From positions 63,049,043 through 63,113,042 of the forward strand of contig OZ024875.1 in the NCBI GenBank assembly GCA_964017185.1: a stretch of DNA of 64,000 nucleotides. The letters run 5' to 3'. Shown in pieces: positions 35,001 to 42,282 of the stretch. The notes under the pieces were generated by a model. The model did not search any database. It was not told where the DNA came from and was given only the letters and a program-made list of their open reading frames with translations. The DNA is from Rugalucina vietnamica. Taxonomy: Eukaryota > Mollusca > Bivalvia > Lucinida > Lucinidae. Both the position numbers and the translations under genes were made by a program. The first letter of the stretch is position 1. The number at the start of each line of letters is the position of its first letter.

Positions 35001-35496
35001 TAATTTAAGCTCAAAGAAAATTGTATCACGGACATCTGTGTCGACAAATTATACCATTCCCACGGACAGACAAGAACAACCTGCGTTATCAGTAAATAAC
35101 GTAGAAACAACAGATCTAAAGACATTGAAAGCCCAGGCAAAAGGTAATGTAAATCTCCCGCCCAATCTTAAAATGGGTACTAAGACTTCTGAAATCTTAA
35201 GTGAATATTACAACATAGATGCCTTTCCTAAGCAAGCTCGTAGACCTGTTAAGACAAAACGCCGGCTTGGCGTACCCAGAAAGTTGAGTCATGACTCGAA
35301 AACGAATAAAACTACATCTAGAGCTAGAAGACCAGAAGTCATGATAAGATTTCCCAGGGTACCATATGCTAGTATAAGTGTTAATTTCAGTCCCGAACCT
35401 GACAAAAGTCCCAAATTACGCTATGTGAATCTGACTAGATCCACAGAAGAGCTGTATCGACCAAGTTCCTTAACACATCCTATCGAAAATTGTTAG
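11008..35496 (+). CDS. TTLL3: TTLL3-type tubulin glycine ligase (whole gene, 15 coding exons)
   Basis: Family knowledge: TTLL3/TTLL8 enzymes attach the first glycine to glutamates of tubulin tails in cilia and axonemes. They use ATP and an ATP-grasp-like TTL domain. Seen here: exons 11008-11095, 18430-18572, 19902-20103, 20688-20743, 21063-21191, 21711-21825, 22231-22515, 23464-23619, 26345-26555, 27096-27247, 28286-28381, 31740-31998, 32693-32798, 33896-34043 and 34358-35496. All junctions are GT/AG and all phases agree, giving 1094 residues from the ATG at 11008. Hallmarks in order: a FTIQGGY...RGWVEKF block (about 80-105), GIYGIMSRLVRN (159-170), [13 protein letters not shown] (about 500-512), VVQKYIERP (about 539-547), [24 protein letters not shown] and WLIEINSSP (667-695), then a long basic, Ser-rich tail. 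TTLL8 is the close alternative name. Confidence 0.93.
11372..11594. mobile_element. MITE family M2, copy 1
   Basis: Inverted ends ATTAACTCATATAAG and CAAATATGGGTTAAT. The interior has an AAACAGAATAGCCCC / GGGGCTATTCTGTTT hairpin. Copy 2 is at 20456 and a reversed end is at 26231. Confidence 0.65.
11681..13824 (+). mobile_element. R1, copy B, intronic
   Basis: Starts TAGCTCACCTGAG and ends CTCAGGTGAGCGTTTATAGG followed by CATTGGTCCTC. It has about three sub-units with the GATGGCCGCCATG and ATGACCTTGACC blocks. An S2 element is nested at 13333. Confidence 0.75.
13333..13651 (+). mobile_element. S2, copy 3, nested in R1 copy B
   Basis: Inserted inside an R1 sub-unit: AACGGAAGACC precedes it and AACAGGAAGACCGATGG resumes after it. 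The repeated AGAAC/AACGGAAGACC stretch suggests a target duplication of about 10 bp. Confidence 0.65.
14063..14289 (-). mobile_element. M1 MITE, copy 7
   Basis: Full-length but diverged. One arm of the hairpin loop is shortened. Confidence 0.8.
14648..14760 (+). mobile_element. tRNA-derived SINE head, degraded
   Basis: TGGCTCAAATTGGTAGAGC is A-box-like, and GGTTTAAATCTG sits at the B-box position. The TGTCCTTGAGCATAA module follows. Confidence 0.5.
14761..16149 (+). other. TTLL3 intron 1 sequence with old repeat fragments
   Basis: No exon seen. It holds a reversed partial S2 copy (15035-15155) and an R1 right-end fragment, CACTCAGGTGAGCTG with GGACCATTCAGTCCTC (15826-15864). Confidence 0.5.
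16150..16335 (+). mobile_element. tRNA-derived SINE
   Basis: A box TAGCCTCGTGGTAGAG, B-box region GATCCTGGGGTCTG, the TCCTTGAGCAAAACTCC module, and a TTGACTGGGACTAAGCC tail resembling the S2 tail. Confidence 0.6.
16336..17140 (+). other. TTLL3 intron 1, nothing recognised
   Basis: AT-rich; the small frames have no splice context or family resemblance. Confidence 0.5.
17141..17374 (-). mobile_element. M1 MITE, copy 8
   Basis: Flanked by exact 4-bp direct repeats AATG (17137-17140 and 17375-17378). Palindrome is complete. Confidence 0.85.
17442..17656 (+). mobile_element. M1 MITE, copy 9
   Basis: Opposite orientation to copy 8, only about 70 bp away. Ends are eroded. Confidence 0.75.
18006..18156 (+). 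CDS. TTLL3: Candidate alternative first exon of TTLL3
   Basis: The ATG has A at -3 and G at +4. Fifty codons begin [20 protein letters not shown] and continue into a Lys/Arg/Ser-rich stretch ([15 protein letters not shown]). The donor G|GTAAGA leaves phase 1, exactly as exon 1 does, so either can join exon 2 and create the same Asp codon. An A-rich run precedes it instead of an acceptor, so it should be a first exon with its own promoter. The product would be about 1115 residues. Inferred from phase and composition. Confidence 0.55.
18430..18572 (+). CDS. TTLL3: TTLL3 exon 2
   Basis: Encodes a Ser-rich segment ([12 protein letters not shown]), a basic patch and a helix [14 protein letters not shown] that leads into the family's conserved N-terminal block. 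Phase 1 in, phase 0 out; donor AAG|GTTGGT. Confidence 0.9.
18715..18815 (-). mobile_element. tRNA-like SINE head, minus strand
   Basis: On the minus strand TAGCTTGGTGGTAGAGTGCT is A-box-like and CTGGGTTGAAGTC is B-box-like. It pairs with a tRNA-like sequence in the opposite direction at 19004. Confidence 0.5.
19004..19085 (+). mobile_element. tRNA-like sequence, SINE head
   Basis: CGGTAGCTCAGTGGTAAGG (A box) and GGTTTGAGTCCCGG (B box) are well kept. The acceptor stem needs several G-U pairs and the D-side spacing is too long for a standard tRNA, so I take it as a SINE head rather than a gene. Confidence 0.5.
19274..19508 (+). mobile_element. M1 MITE, copy 10
   Basis: Near-consensus copy with 4-bp direct repeats AAAT on both sides. 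Confidence 0.9.
19902..20103 (+). CDS. TTLL3: TTLL3 exon 3 with poly-Asp tract
   Basis: Encodes [18 protein letters not shown] and [14 protein letters not shown], the conserved block before the TTL domain. A Lys/Arg-rich linker and a run of 16 aspartates from mixed GAT/GAC codons follow (20045-20092). Mixed codons argue for some constraint on the run. Phase 0 in, phase 1 out; donor GTAAGT. Confidence 0.93.
20140..20345 (+). mobile_element. tRNA-derived SINE
   Basis: CGTAGCTTGGTGGTAAAGCG A box, GGTCTATGGTTGGAAATC B-box region, TCCTTAAGCAAGACATT module, and an A-rich end (TAGCTTAAAACAAAA). Confidence 0.55.
20456..20672. mobile_element. M2 MITE, copy 2
   Basis: Ends TTAACTCATATAAAC and GGATTAAT. 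The central hairpin is eroded. It stops 15 bp before exon 4, so it may supply the branch-point region of that acceptor. Confidence 0.6.
20688..20743 (+). CDS. TTLL3: TTLL3 exon 4
   Basis: Encodes [19 protein letters not shown], running into the conserved (GIYG)(IMSRLVRN) start of the TTL domain. Phase 1 in, 0 out. Confidence 0.9.
21063..21191 (+). CDS. TTLL3: TTLL3 exon 5
   Basis: Forty-three codons: [20 protein letters not shown], then [16 protein letters not shown]. The KDQMVNHY...GSFTTK stretch is highly characteristic of TTLL3/TTLL8. Confidence 0.95.
21383..21577 (+). mobile_element. tRNA-derived SINE, degraded
   Basis: TGTAGCCTAGTCGTAGAG A-box-like region, a GTCTTTAAGCAAGACACTT module and a GTTGACTGTTG tail. 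Confidence 0.5.
21711..21825 (+). CDS. TTLL3: TTLL3 exon 6
   Basis: [19 protein letters not shown], then [18 protein letters not shown]. The PWF...FYPRCYRL pattern matches the family. Phase 0 in, 1 out. Confidence 0.94.
22231..22515 (+). CDS. TTLL3: TTLL3 exon 7
   Basis: [20 protein letters not shown] continues the domain. A charged insert follows with the cysteines of [11 protein letters not shown] and a Lys/Glu-rich helix ([16 protein letters not shown]). The length (285) is a multiple of three and both ends are phase 1, so skipping it would keep the frame. Confidence 0.9.
22516..23175 (+). other. TTLL3 intron 7
   Basis: No gene seen. A small perfect hairpin, GGGCTAGCTGCTAGCCC, followed by T-rich sequence lies at about 22861-22880. 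Confidence 0.5.
23176..23398 (-). mobile_element. M1 MITE, copy 11
   Basis: Left end eroded; the hairpin has lost part of one arm. Confidence 0.75.
23464..23619 (+). CDS. TTLL3: TTLL3 exon 8, acidic low-complexity linker
   Basis: Fifty-two codons of Asn/Glu/Ser/Gly-rich sequence with an imperfect ENxxESN repeat, ending in an Asp/Asn-rich run ([15 protein letters not shown]). It is frame-neutral (156 nt, phase 1 to 1), so it could be a cassette exon. It probably forms a flexible insert within the TTL region. Confidence 0.85.
23620..24988 (+). other. TTLL3 intron 8, first part
   Basis: No exon recognised. Hydrophobic frames at 24458-24859 look like T-rich intron sequence. Confidence 0.5.
24989..25050. 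mobile_element. End fragment related to the element at 373
   Basis: ATGCACCAGTCA followed by GGTCCGGGGATTGCAGGGGC matches the left end of the 373-816 element. The other end is missing. Confidence 0.5.
25065..25400 (+). mobile_element. Fold-back family FB-B, copy 1
   Basis: Shares GGGACCTAGCGAATGT, AAAATCATTTTTGAT, CACTATATTTTACAGCCTC and GGGCAGACTTCAGTTACTCA with copies at 26665 (reversed) and 62190. The mirrored CATTCGCTAGG arm has decayed here. Confidence 0.65.
25401..26344 (+). other. TTLL3 intron 8, last part
   Basis: No exon seen. A reversed M2 end fragment lies at 26248-26285 (TTTGCCTATGTCCCAC ... GGGTTAATT). Confidence 0.5.
26345..26555 (+). CDS. TTLL3: TTLL3 exon 9
   Basis: Begins with a basic stretch ([20 protein letters not shown]) and continues [18 protein letters not shown] and [13 protein letters not shown], a helical region before the ATP-binding core. 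Phase 1 in, 2 out. Confidence 0.92.
26665..27010 (-). mobile_element. FB-B, copy 2, reversed
   Basis: Contains CCATTCATCAACATTCACTAGG and its mirror CTAGTGGATGTTGATGAATGG around GTGTTGAAAATC...TTTTCAACACT, i.e. a long hairpin at 26896-26990. It ends about 85 bp before exon 10. Confidence 0.7.
27096..27247 (+). CDS. TTLL3: TTLL3 exon 10, ATP-binding motif
   Basis: Ends with [17 protein letters not shown], the family's ATP-binding lysine and glycine-rich loop. Phase 2 in, 1 out; donor GTATGT. Confidence 0.96.
27318..27435 (+). mobile_element. SINE fragment
   Basis: TTGTGTCCTTAGCAAGACAC and ACTCCCCAAAGTACTG match the 3' modules of the SINEs at 20140 and 21383. The tRNA-like head is missing. 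Confidence 0.45.
27657..27891 (+). mobile_element. M1 MITE, copy 12
   Basis: Near-consensus; palindrome intact. Confidence 0.85.
28286..28381 (+). CDS. TTLL3: TTLL3 exon 11
   Basis: [15 protein letters not shown], then NKYVVQKYI, the strand that contacts the nucleotide base in the TTL fold. The split Glu codon is completed by exon 12 (KYIERPLL). Phase 1 at both ends. Confidence 0.95.
28414..28650 (+). mobile_element. M1 MITE, copy 13
   Basis: Starts 32 bp after the exon 11 donor. The hairpin uses a GCTGTGCAG/CTGCACAGC variant with both arms changed together, so pairing is kept. Confidence 0.85.
28727..28792. repeat. GTCC/GTCGTCC microsatellite
   Basis: Variable GTCC and GTC units at the left end of R1 copy C. 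Confidence 0.85.
30397..31059. mobile_element. 663-bp TIR element with 9-bp target duplication
   Basis: Flanked by identical 9-bp direct repeats TGGCTAAAG (30388-30396, 31060-31068). Removing it rejoins R1 sequence. Each end holds four to five tandem copies of a GGGTCAACTCGGCC-type unit, facing each other. A 9-bp duplication is typical of Mutator-like transposons (established for that superfamily). The interior has no open frame, so it is non-autonomous. Confidence 0.85.
31437..31576 (+). pseudogene. Decayed partial copy of TTLL3 exon 12 (copy A)
   Basis: AACTGCAAGTTTGACATCCG through ACAGCTACC matches the start of exon 12 with several substitutions and small deletions; the acceptor side is lost. 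It is followed by the same intron stretch (AAATAAAATTTTGGCTTTGG) that precedes the next copy. Confidence 0.8.
31577..31739 (+). pseudogene. Partial copy of TTLL3 exon 12 (copy B)
   Basis: An intact acceptor (GGCTTTCAG) leads into the exon's first 36 codons, with Arg-to-Trp and Leu-to-Gln changes near the start, then a stop just after FYQNSYHI. The 163-bp unit includes the intron piece before the true exon. Splicing to it would truncate the enzyme inside the ATP-grasp core. Confidence 0.85.
31740..31998 (+). CDS. TTLL3: TTLL3 exon 12, core of the TTL domain
   Basis: [36 protein letters not shown], then [14 protein letters not shown]. These are the KFDIRxW and HLxNxxIQK motifs that bind ATP and metal in the family. 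It is the last of three tandem copies and the only complete one. Phase 1 in, 2 out. Confidence 0.96.
32021..32219 (+). mobile_element. M1 MITE, copy 14, ends eroded
   Basis: Begins about 22 bp after the exon 12 donor. The hairpin has lost its GCTTCGC core (AAAGGCACAGATCAGCGCC). Confidence 0.75.
32220..32692 (+). other. TTLL3 intron 12 remainder
   Basis: No repeat or exon recognised. Confidence 0.5.
32693..32798 (+). CDS. TTLL3: TTLL3 exon 13
   Basis: [20 protein letters not shown] and [14 protein letters not shown], the helix before the active-site strand. Phase 2 in, 0 out; donor GTAAGT. Confidence 0.94.
33284..33331 (+). pseudogene. Relic of TTLL3 exon 14
   Basis: AAGTCTTGGTTGATAGAAAT and AACTCCAGTCCAAGTACAGC would read [15 protein letters not shown]. 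It keeps the Pro of the SSPS motif that the later array copies have lost, so it is an independent, older copy. Confidence 0.7.
33368..33499 (+). pseudogene. Exon-14 array, unit 1 (intact acceptor)
   Basis: AG acceptor (AATCTTTCAG), then 38 codons: [37 protein letters not shown], stop. Against the real exon: TED becomes [13 protein letters not shown] shrinks to SSASTV, and the last third is replaced by MLHV-stop. The unit is 132 bp. Confidence 0.9.
33500..33631 (+). pseudogene. Exon-14 array, unit 2 (intact acceptor)
   Basis: Encodes the same 37-residue truncated segment and stop as unit 1. Acceptor AACTTTTCAG is identical to the one before the true exon. Confidence 0.9.
33632..33763 (+). pseudogene. 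Exon-14 array, unit 3 (acceptor lost)
   Basis: Same reading frame and stop as units 1 and 2, but the acceptor AG is changed (TTTTCATCCATC), so it should not be spliced in. Confidence 0.9.
33764..33895 (+). pseudogene. Exon-14 array, unit 4 (acceptor lost)
   Basis: The acceptor is lost as in unit 3. Some positions resemble the true exon more (CCTTGGTTGATTGAG, GAAGTC), which fits stepwise or gene-conversion-like spread from the real exon. Its right end supplies the true exon's acceptor. Confidence 0.9.
33896..34043 (+). CDS. TTLL3: TTLL3 exon 14, active site
   Basis: [49 protein letters not shown]. The Glu and Asn of IEIN coordinate magnesium in TTL-family enzymes. It is the final, complete member of the 132-bp array. 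Phase 0 in, 1 out; donor G|GTATTG. Confidence 0.96.
34358..35496 (+). CDS. TTLL3: TTLL3 exon 15 (canonical C-terminus, T0)
   Basis: Begins [20 protein letters not shown] and [19 protein letters not shown], the conserved end of the TTL domain, then about 310 residues rich in Ser, Lys and Arg with basic clusters ([16 protein letters not shown]), ending ENC-stop. The tail is probably disordered and may bind microtubules (inference). An internal GTAATG donor at 35144 lies in phase 1 and would let this exon splice on to the segments downstream. Confidence 0.92.
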
Positions 35497-35582
35497 ATTA
35501 TTGAACATTGTTAGTTTGATTTTGATCACATGAAAGAGATGGGTTGCATCAATAATAATACAGTAAGAGATGACTTTCACAT

Positions 35583-35818
35583 GAGCTGGTATGCATGAAA
35601 TTTGGTCTACAGGGTTTCCGACCAGGTCCAACATAAACTGGCCTGTACTTTGACAGAAGAATGATGGAGGCTTGAAATTTAGGATTTAAGAAAAAGAGGA
35701 ATTATACTATCTGTGTAGGTAAAACAAAGGTGCTGATCAGCTGTGCAGTTACTGCACAGCTGATCTGCACCTTTGTTTTTACATATGCGAAATTTCAGTT
35801 TTCTCATGGCATAGCGCA
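35583..35818 (-). mobile_element. M1 MITE, copy 15, in the 3' flank of exon 15
   Basis: Starts 87 bp after the stop, so it probably lies in the 3' UTR. Hairpin of the GCTGTGCAG/CTGCACAGC variant. Confidence 0.8.
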
Positions 35819-36740
35819 CATAATGGGTTTGCACTTGGAGCTTGCCAATGAGATAATAGCAATATGGTATTCTGTCTTTTATAAATATACACATACGCTA
35901 TAATGCAAAAATCATTTTGTTTGAAATATTGTTAGAAACATTATAGAGATTTTCTCAACAAAATCTCATGACAAAGAAAATGTTATAAGGCCATACTGCC
36001 ATAATCTTATTGGCTTGTGCTCTATGGGTACCACAGGTGATAGGTTTAATCCCACAAAGATGTATTTTAGGATATCAAAATGACCCGTTTTATTATGCTC
36101 CCATATTGCTCAATATAGCAGGTGTTTTTGAGCGTGTTTCAGTAATCATTTTTTATGTGCATATTTAAGCAGAAATTGTATTACTGTTAAGTTAAGTAGG
36201 TGTATTTTGACTTCATGAACTCTCATTCTAATCAGTTTAATACTTTTGAAACAAAACATATAACATGTGCTTGTACTAAATCTTCAAGAGAAAATTTGAT
36301 TTTGCTTCTCTCATTTATCTTTTTGTTTGGTTACTACCAGAATTTTTTGTCAGAATCTTGGTTTGCCTTTGTACTTTAAAAATTAAGTGCTTAAGACTTC
36401 TTTAAGTTGTTTCCATTTTCTATATGTTTATTTTATACTCTACAGAATATTGAGTGGTTTTAATTGAGGATGTTTTTTTCTTCTGTCAAAAGACTTGCAG
36501 GGGGCTTGCTACAAGTAAATGACCATTAGGAGTACATATGGGATATTATATATTGTGGGGTATTTCTTAATATAGTCTTAATTGTTTTGTTAAATTGATA
36601 AGTATGCTTTATATTCATGGGCCTATTCGTGGGCCTGCCATCTTTTTATGCTGCCATCTTTTTAAGCAGTACTACATGTATATATTTAAAGTTTAAATGC
36701 AGAAAAAAGCACTGTTTTTTTACATCAGTTTTTAATGAAT
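35819..36740 (+). other. AT-rich stretch downstream of the canonical stop
   Basis: No gene recognised; no clear AATAAA near the stop. Confidence 0.45.
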
Positions 36741-36950
36741 AGGAAAACAAAGTCAAAGATCAGCTGTACGATAACCACACAGCTGATCAGTGTCTTAGTT
36801 TTTGCTACAAAGCTAATCAATTCCAGCATCTTGTATGTCAGAATATTCAAATCTGTAGCCAGTTTCTATGGCTGCTGGCATAGAGCTGGTGGGTTTGTGC
36901 CTGACCTTGTCCAAACCCCAGAATATATTTTTTCTGCAGTCAAGCTGATT
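36741..36950 (+). mobile_element. M1 MITE, copy 16, strongly decayed
   Basis: GGAAAACAAAGTCAAAGATCAG...CTGATCAGTGTCTTAG still pairs; both outer ends are lost. Confidence 0.55.
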
Positions 36951-37230
36951 TTCAGGGACTGGGTAATACCGGCAACATTTTGGGTTTTTTCAAAACTTAA
37001 GAACTCTTTTACACTAGTACTACTTTATTGTTATCTTTATTATTGTTATTTATATAAGGCTTTTTTTGTCTGTTTGTCATGCAAAATTGTTCCAGAAGTG
37101 AGTCCCATAAAACATTTTTGGTCATAGAAATATAATATTTTCTTTGCTGTCATTTAAAGGTATAGAATTATTAGGGTTACAATACAATACTTTCCTTTAT
37201 AATAACCTATAGAAGAATTTGTTTTTAAAG

Positions 37231-37400
37231 GCAAACGACGTCGCAGGAGGTACGGCCTTGGCAGGAGCGTGCCAGTCTACAAACCACCGGACCCTAATCC
37301 AATCAAACTTCACTTCACAAAGGGAATGGCTCAGTCCCCTTATATGTTGGTGCAAAAACTTCCGGTCATAAAGGTCCATATATTTAACCCTGGTCACTGA
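37231..37400 (+). CDS. Candidate alternative TTLL3 terminal exon T1
   Basis: Acceptor TTGTTTTTAAAG, phase 1 entry. Joined after exon 14 it adds a 56-residue tail starting GKRRRRRYGLGRSVPVYKPP and ending FNPGH-stop. Very basic start, Pro-rich middle; coding-like composition. An earlier GT at AAG|GTCCAT is weak, so I favour a terminal exon. It could also be joined from the internal donor at 35144. Not a recognised domain. Confidence 0.5.
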
Positions 37401-37627
37401 CAAATAGATAACAGTTAGTTTGGCTTTAAAGGTATTCAGGTTTATACAAAGCATGTTGGTCCTGTAGCTTTCGACTTTGCTAGTTTGAGATTTTAAGACA
37501 TTATTATCCAAGACTTGCAAAAACTGATACAACAAGTGCTTGTTTTTTGTTGTTGTTTTTTCTTTTTCTTTTAAATTTAAGAAAATCCAGTCATTTTCTT
37601 TTTTAAATGTTTTATGCACTTATATAT

Positions 37628-37869
37628 GAGCCGCATTGCGAGAAAACCAGATTTTTGCCTATGCGAAAACAAAGGCGCAGATCAGCTTCGCAGTTACTGT
37701 GAAGCTGATCAGCGCCTTTGTTTTCGCTAATCGGATAGTACAAGTCCTCTTCTTCCTAATTCCAAATTTTCAAGCTTCTATATATAGCTATCTTCTGTGA
37801 CTGTACAGGCCGGTTTGTGCCAGACCTTGCCGGAAACCCTAAAGACCAGTTTTTTCGCATCACGGGCTC
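37628..37869 (+). mobile_element. M1 MITE, copy 17
   Basis: 4-bp direct repeats ATAT on both sides; slightly longer than consensus because of an inserted TATATAGC. Confidence 0.85.
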
Positions 37870-39506
37870 ATATATCCCTCCTCAGCTCAAGCTTTGAATT
37901 TGATATGTATGGCAACAATTTATTGAATCCATGTGAAAATTATTCCCTTCAAATATTTCAAAAGTTAACTTCTTAAAATATTCTGTCATAATTCAAAAAA
38001 GGACAAATAGGCAAAAGCCTGTGACAGTCTGGTTGATCAAATTCACATAAATTATTCAGCAAACCTTAAAAAATCCAGAATAACATTTGGTGTGTCTTAA
38101 AATGTCAAATAATTCCTTTTCCTTTATGGTTCTTTGGTGTGTATCATTTTCTGTTGTTCCTGTATTCTGCACTTGATTTTCTGTAGTTCTTTGTCAACCC
38201 TGTATGGATTGCTGCTAGTTTTTGATCTTTTGATCTCCAAATTCAACTTCATGATTGGAAAAGTTTTCTAAGTAGTATTCTACAGTATTTATATAAATTT
38301 AGTTTCTGGGAAAGGCAAAATTGTGGAGGCATATCAATAGGTTTTCTTTCCTGATATTAAATTTTGCTAGCACTTTGTTTAATTTTTTTAGTGTGCAAGG
38401 GGAGAACAATCTTAAGGTTATATGTATACTGATCAACAAATTATTGGATAGCATAAAAAGACTTAAGTCCCACAGACAAACATTACCACCAGAGAAAGAC
38501 ACACGATTTGTCAGCACATTTATAATACGTGATTCAACATGTGATTCTTGTATATGCAAGAGAAAGTTTGTTTTTGATTTGTGTTGATTTAAGCTTAGGT
38601 AAAACTTATTTTGGTGAAGCTTATGCCCAGTAAGTCTGGTCTGAAAACAAGCCTTTGGCAAGTTGTTCAAAATTAACAATTTTGTTAGTTAACAATTCGT
38701 TAAAATGTCAAATGGCAATATTACAAATACACTGTTATTTTTTGTGAATAAATGTAATAAATTCTCACATTTTTCAACAAAAAATAACAGTGTATTTGCT
38801 TTTGAAGTTGATCTATAGTTAACAAGTTCAGGGCAATAGCGACAGCATTAAGCTAACAAAGTTTTGAACAACTGGGCTCTTGGTGGACTTAACACATGTC
38901 TTGATGCTGTAAAGCCTAGCCACTGCATGTCCTTGTCACATGTGGTTTGCACCAGGAAATGTCAGAAAATGTTAACCACTTTGGCAGTGCTCTGTGTGTA
39001 GGATGCCCTTTTGGTCAAAATCTCTGATGTTTTGAAACTTTGAATGGAGTAACTTTATCTCTATTCAGAACTGTTTCTTTGGTACTCACTGTCAGTGAAA
39101 CCATTCCTCAAAACTGTCCTCTTGCCTTTCAGAACATGCTTTGTATCAAACTTGAAAGAGCATTTTGCATGGCTAACCAGTAGGCTAAAATCCATAATCA
39201 TGGCTCCAATTGTGTGCAATATTTTGAGCATTTCTTTTAGTTGTAGGTATAGTAACGGACCAAAGAAATGTATTCAAGTGCAAGATATATACTCAAAAAC
39301 TCTAACAACCTTTACAGGTACAATAGTTTAATGTGCAAACTCTAAAAGATTAGTAAAAAAGTTAAACTACAGCCATGGTTATGTATGTATATTATGTTCG
39401 CAAGAGCTTTGGTTACAGTTGCAATATTGTATTATTACCCTTGTCACATTGTCCGCTTAATGCTTTATGGTATATGTCACTGTTCGTACATGCTTCATGT
39501 AATATA
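37870..39506 (+). other. Non-coding stretch with one hairpin
   Basis: No exon seen. AATACACTGTTATTTTTTGT and its mirror ACAAAAAATAACAGTGTATT form a hairpin at 38726-38797, probably the core of an old fold-back element. Confidence 0.5.
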
Positions 39507-39715
39507 CTGTAAATTCGGAAATTTTCGCGTGACTTTTATTTCGCGATTTTTCTATTTCCGAATTATTAGCGAGTTCTTGAATTCGCGAGTGAGTGTCCAT
39601 GTATTCTATAAAGTTTATATTGACTCTTTATTAGCGAGAACCTTGAATTCGCGAGGCAAGCAATTCGCGAATATTAGCGAAAATTAAGTTCTCGCGAATA
39701 TTTCCGGATCTACAG
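39507..39715. mobile_element. 209-bp MITE with TA target duplication
   Basis: Ends CTGTAAATTCGGAAATTTTC and CGAATATTTCCGGATCTACAG are imperfect inverted repeats, flanked by TA on both sides. The interior repeats TTCGCGA and GAATTCGCGAG. A TA duplication is typical of Tc1/mariner-type mobilisation. It is abutted by M1 copy 18. Confidence 0.75.
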
Positions 39716-39718
39716 TAT

Positions 39719-39952
39719 GAGCCACCCCATGGGAAAACCAACAATCTGCCTTGGCGAAAACAAAGGCGCAGATCAGCTTCGCGGTAACTGCGAAGCTGAT
39801 CATTGCCTTTGTTTTCGCTACTCGGATAGTACAGTTTCTCTTCTACTTAAATCCGAAATTTCAAGCCTCTAGCACTTTTCTGTGCTTGTACAGGTCGGTT
39901 TGTGTCGGACCTGTTCGAAAACCACATTGTTGGTTTTTCCACAAGGAGGCTC
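39719..39952 (+). mobile_element. M1 MITE, copy 18
   Basis: Complete; AAAACCAACAAT sub-family. Confidence 0.85.
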
Positions 39953-40184
39953 ATATGTATTTCACTACCAGCTTTTAATACTCAGTTCAATTAGTTACGG
40001 TGACAGAAGTTTTTACCTCCTACATTGTCTACCTCACGACTATTTCCAAGTCCAGTGAATTCTTTCCCTAGTCACCAGAAAAATAGCAGGCATAGGGTAT
40101 TGATGACCTGCTCTTAGGTAAAGCCTGTCAAGGAAAAGTGACCATATGAAATTATTTTGAAATGATCAATCAGAAATGACAGAT

Positions 40185-40404
40185 GAGCCGCGTCATGAGA
40201 AAACAGGATTTTTGCATATGCGAAAACAAAGACGCAGATCAGCTTCGCAGTAACTGCGAAGCTGATCAGCGCCTTTGTTTTCGCTACACGGATAGTGCAA
40301 TCCCTCTTCATTTCAAGTTTCTAACCTGCTTCTGTAGTTGCACAGGCTGGTTTGTGTTGGACCTTGTTGGAAACCCGAAGACCGGTTTTCTTGCGGCATG
40401 GCTC
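40185..40404 (+). mobile_element. M1 MITE, copy 19
   Basis: Exact 4-bp direct repeats AGAT (40181-40184, 40405-40408). Lacks part of the ATCCGAAATTTC segment. Confidence 0.88.
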
Positions 40405-42196
40405 AGATATTAACTGCATATCCTTAGTAAACCCCATACATAACAGTACAATCAATAGTTCTGATCTGTCCCTACTCTGTTCACATGTACTGAGCTTTCT
40501 TATGAGATCAGCAAGCGGTGTTGAACTTATCATACATTTTCTATCTATATTACTCTACCTCATCCAGGGTGCTAATAACTAAATGACGTAAATAGTAAAC
40601 ACATACCCAACCCTAACAAGAATTTGTTGAAAATGCTTAGTACCTGTTTTATGGCAATGTTACAGTTTGCACCATTTTCTAAAGAAATATAATGGTTATC
40701 TGTAAGTATCTACATGTACCCTTTATATTGGCTTTGCCTTGAATAACTTAAGAAACTTGCTTTGCATCTTGCATAATTATTATATAGATCAGACTTCTAT
40801 TCAAAGCATATATGAAACCAGCCCGAATGTTTTTTGTTTGTAGTAGGAAATATGGCTTTTTATTTGCTTATTGTAGAGCATTAATGGCATTGCCAAGTCC
40901 AGGTTAGACTGAAACTTTAAATATTTCCAAATGAACGTTTATAGCTAAACATGAAATGCTTTTCAGCTTCATGCAAATGTCCTGTTTGAGCAATGAAAAT
41001 TGAAGTGCTTTTACACCCTAAATTTGGGGCGTAATTCGATTTCTGTTTTTTGTTTGTACAAAGTATACAAGATTTCCTCTGTTTGCTTTAGCACATGTTC
41101 TTCTGTCCCAAATCCATGTCATGATGTTACCCTCATTGTTATGTGATTTTGGTAAGATAAGATAAGGGAGAGCATAAATGCAATACAAGTTCTCTCCCTT
41201 TGAATGTTTTACGACTTCCAAAGGATCAAACCGTTATATTTTTTACACTCTGTTCTGGCAAATGCTGCCTGAAAACAGCTATATATGCTCTTGTATACAG
41301 TTCAAGCTGTATGACTTGATGCCTTTAGAACAAGTATTTGCATTCTTTTGTAGCCACCTTGGATGTGCATTCTTTTGTAGTCACCTTGGCATTCTAGCTT
41401 GAAATCAGGCCTGCCCTTGTAGCTAATTGTATGCTTCTGTATTATTATGTAGTATTCCATATTCTTCCGCGCACAAAATCATATACATGTATATCACTGC
41501 CCTAAACAATGCATTTATTATTCAGCCCAATGCTTTAACATATTGTTAGCACAGTTAATCACAAGAAGACTGTCCTACAGACTATCCATAATTCACTTTA
41601 CAGTTGTATTTTATTTCAATTTTCCAAAATGGATTACATTATAAGTGAAAGAAATATTGTTTTACCATGATAATGGTGGGTGACACACTTCTTGTGACAT
41701 AATTGTTACATGACATTTCAGTTTTAGTTGTGTGAATGTTCTAAGTTTATGTTGTAACAGGCATACATGTATTTGTATACATTTAGAATTAAGACAAACT
41801 ATATTTTGGTGGTGTAGGATTTACTTCATACTTAAGCAGTATATTGTGATCAAAATAATGTAATTGTTTTGCATGATTGTTAATAAGTTTTTGCTGTTTT
41901 TGAGGTATCTATTAGTACATTTTTACACAATTAGATCAATTTGTTGAAAATTTACATTTTTATAGCTGATTATGACTTTTGTCTAGTATACAAATTAACA
42001 ATAACACTTGGAAAAGTAGACTAGCCTTTTACGTCAAAATATCACCCACAAGTTCTAACCCATTAGAATTAAAAGTGCATGATAATTTTTAATAAATGAT
42101 AGTTTTGGCATTTATAAAGTGCATGTAGAAGATTACTAGAAATAGAATTTTATTAAAGCCCAAGTAGTTCTATAAATAGACCCTGTATTATTTCAG
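40405..42196 (+). other. AT-rich region, nothing recognised
   Basis: A short tandem duplication (TGCATTCTTTTGTAG...CACCTTGG) lies at about 41339-41392. No exon with splice sites is apparent before 42197. Confidence 0.45.
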
Positions 42197-42282
42197 GTTC
42201 GGCCGGGTTGGCTCACAAGCTCTTTTATATAGGTACTTGGCTTGATAACCTGACAGAAGAACAGATGAATGGAACATCTTAA
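42197..42282 (+). CDS. Candidate alternative TTLL3 terminal exon T2
   Basis: Acceptor CTGTATTATTTCAG, phase 1 entry, 28-residue tail GSAGLAHKLFYIGTWLDNLT then EEQMNGTS-stop. An AATAAA follows immediately (42284-42289). Short, so a chance open frame is possible. Supporting points are the good acceptor, the matching phase and the nearby poly(A) signal. Confidence 0.38.
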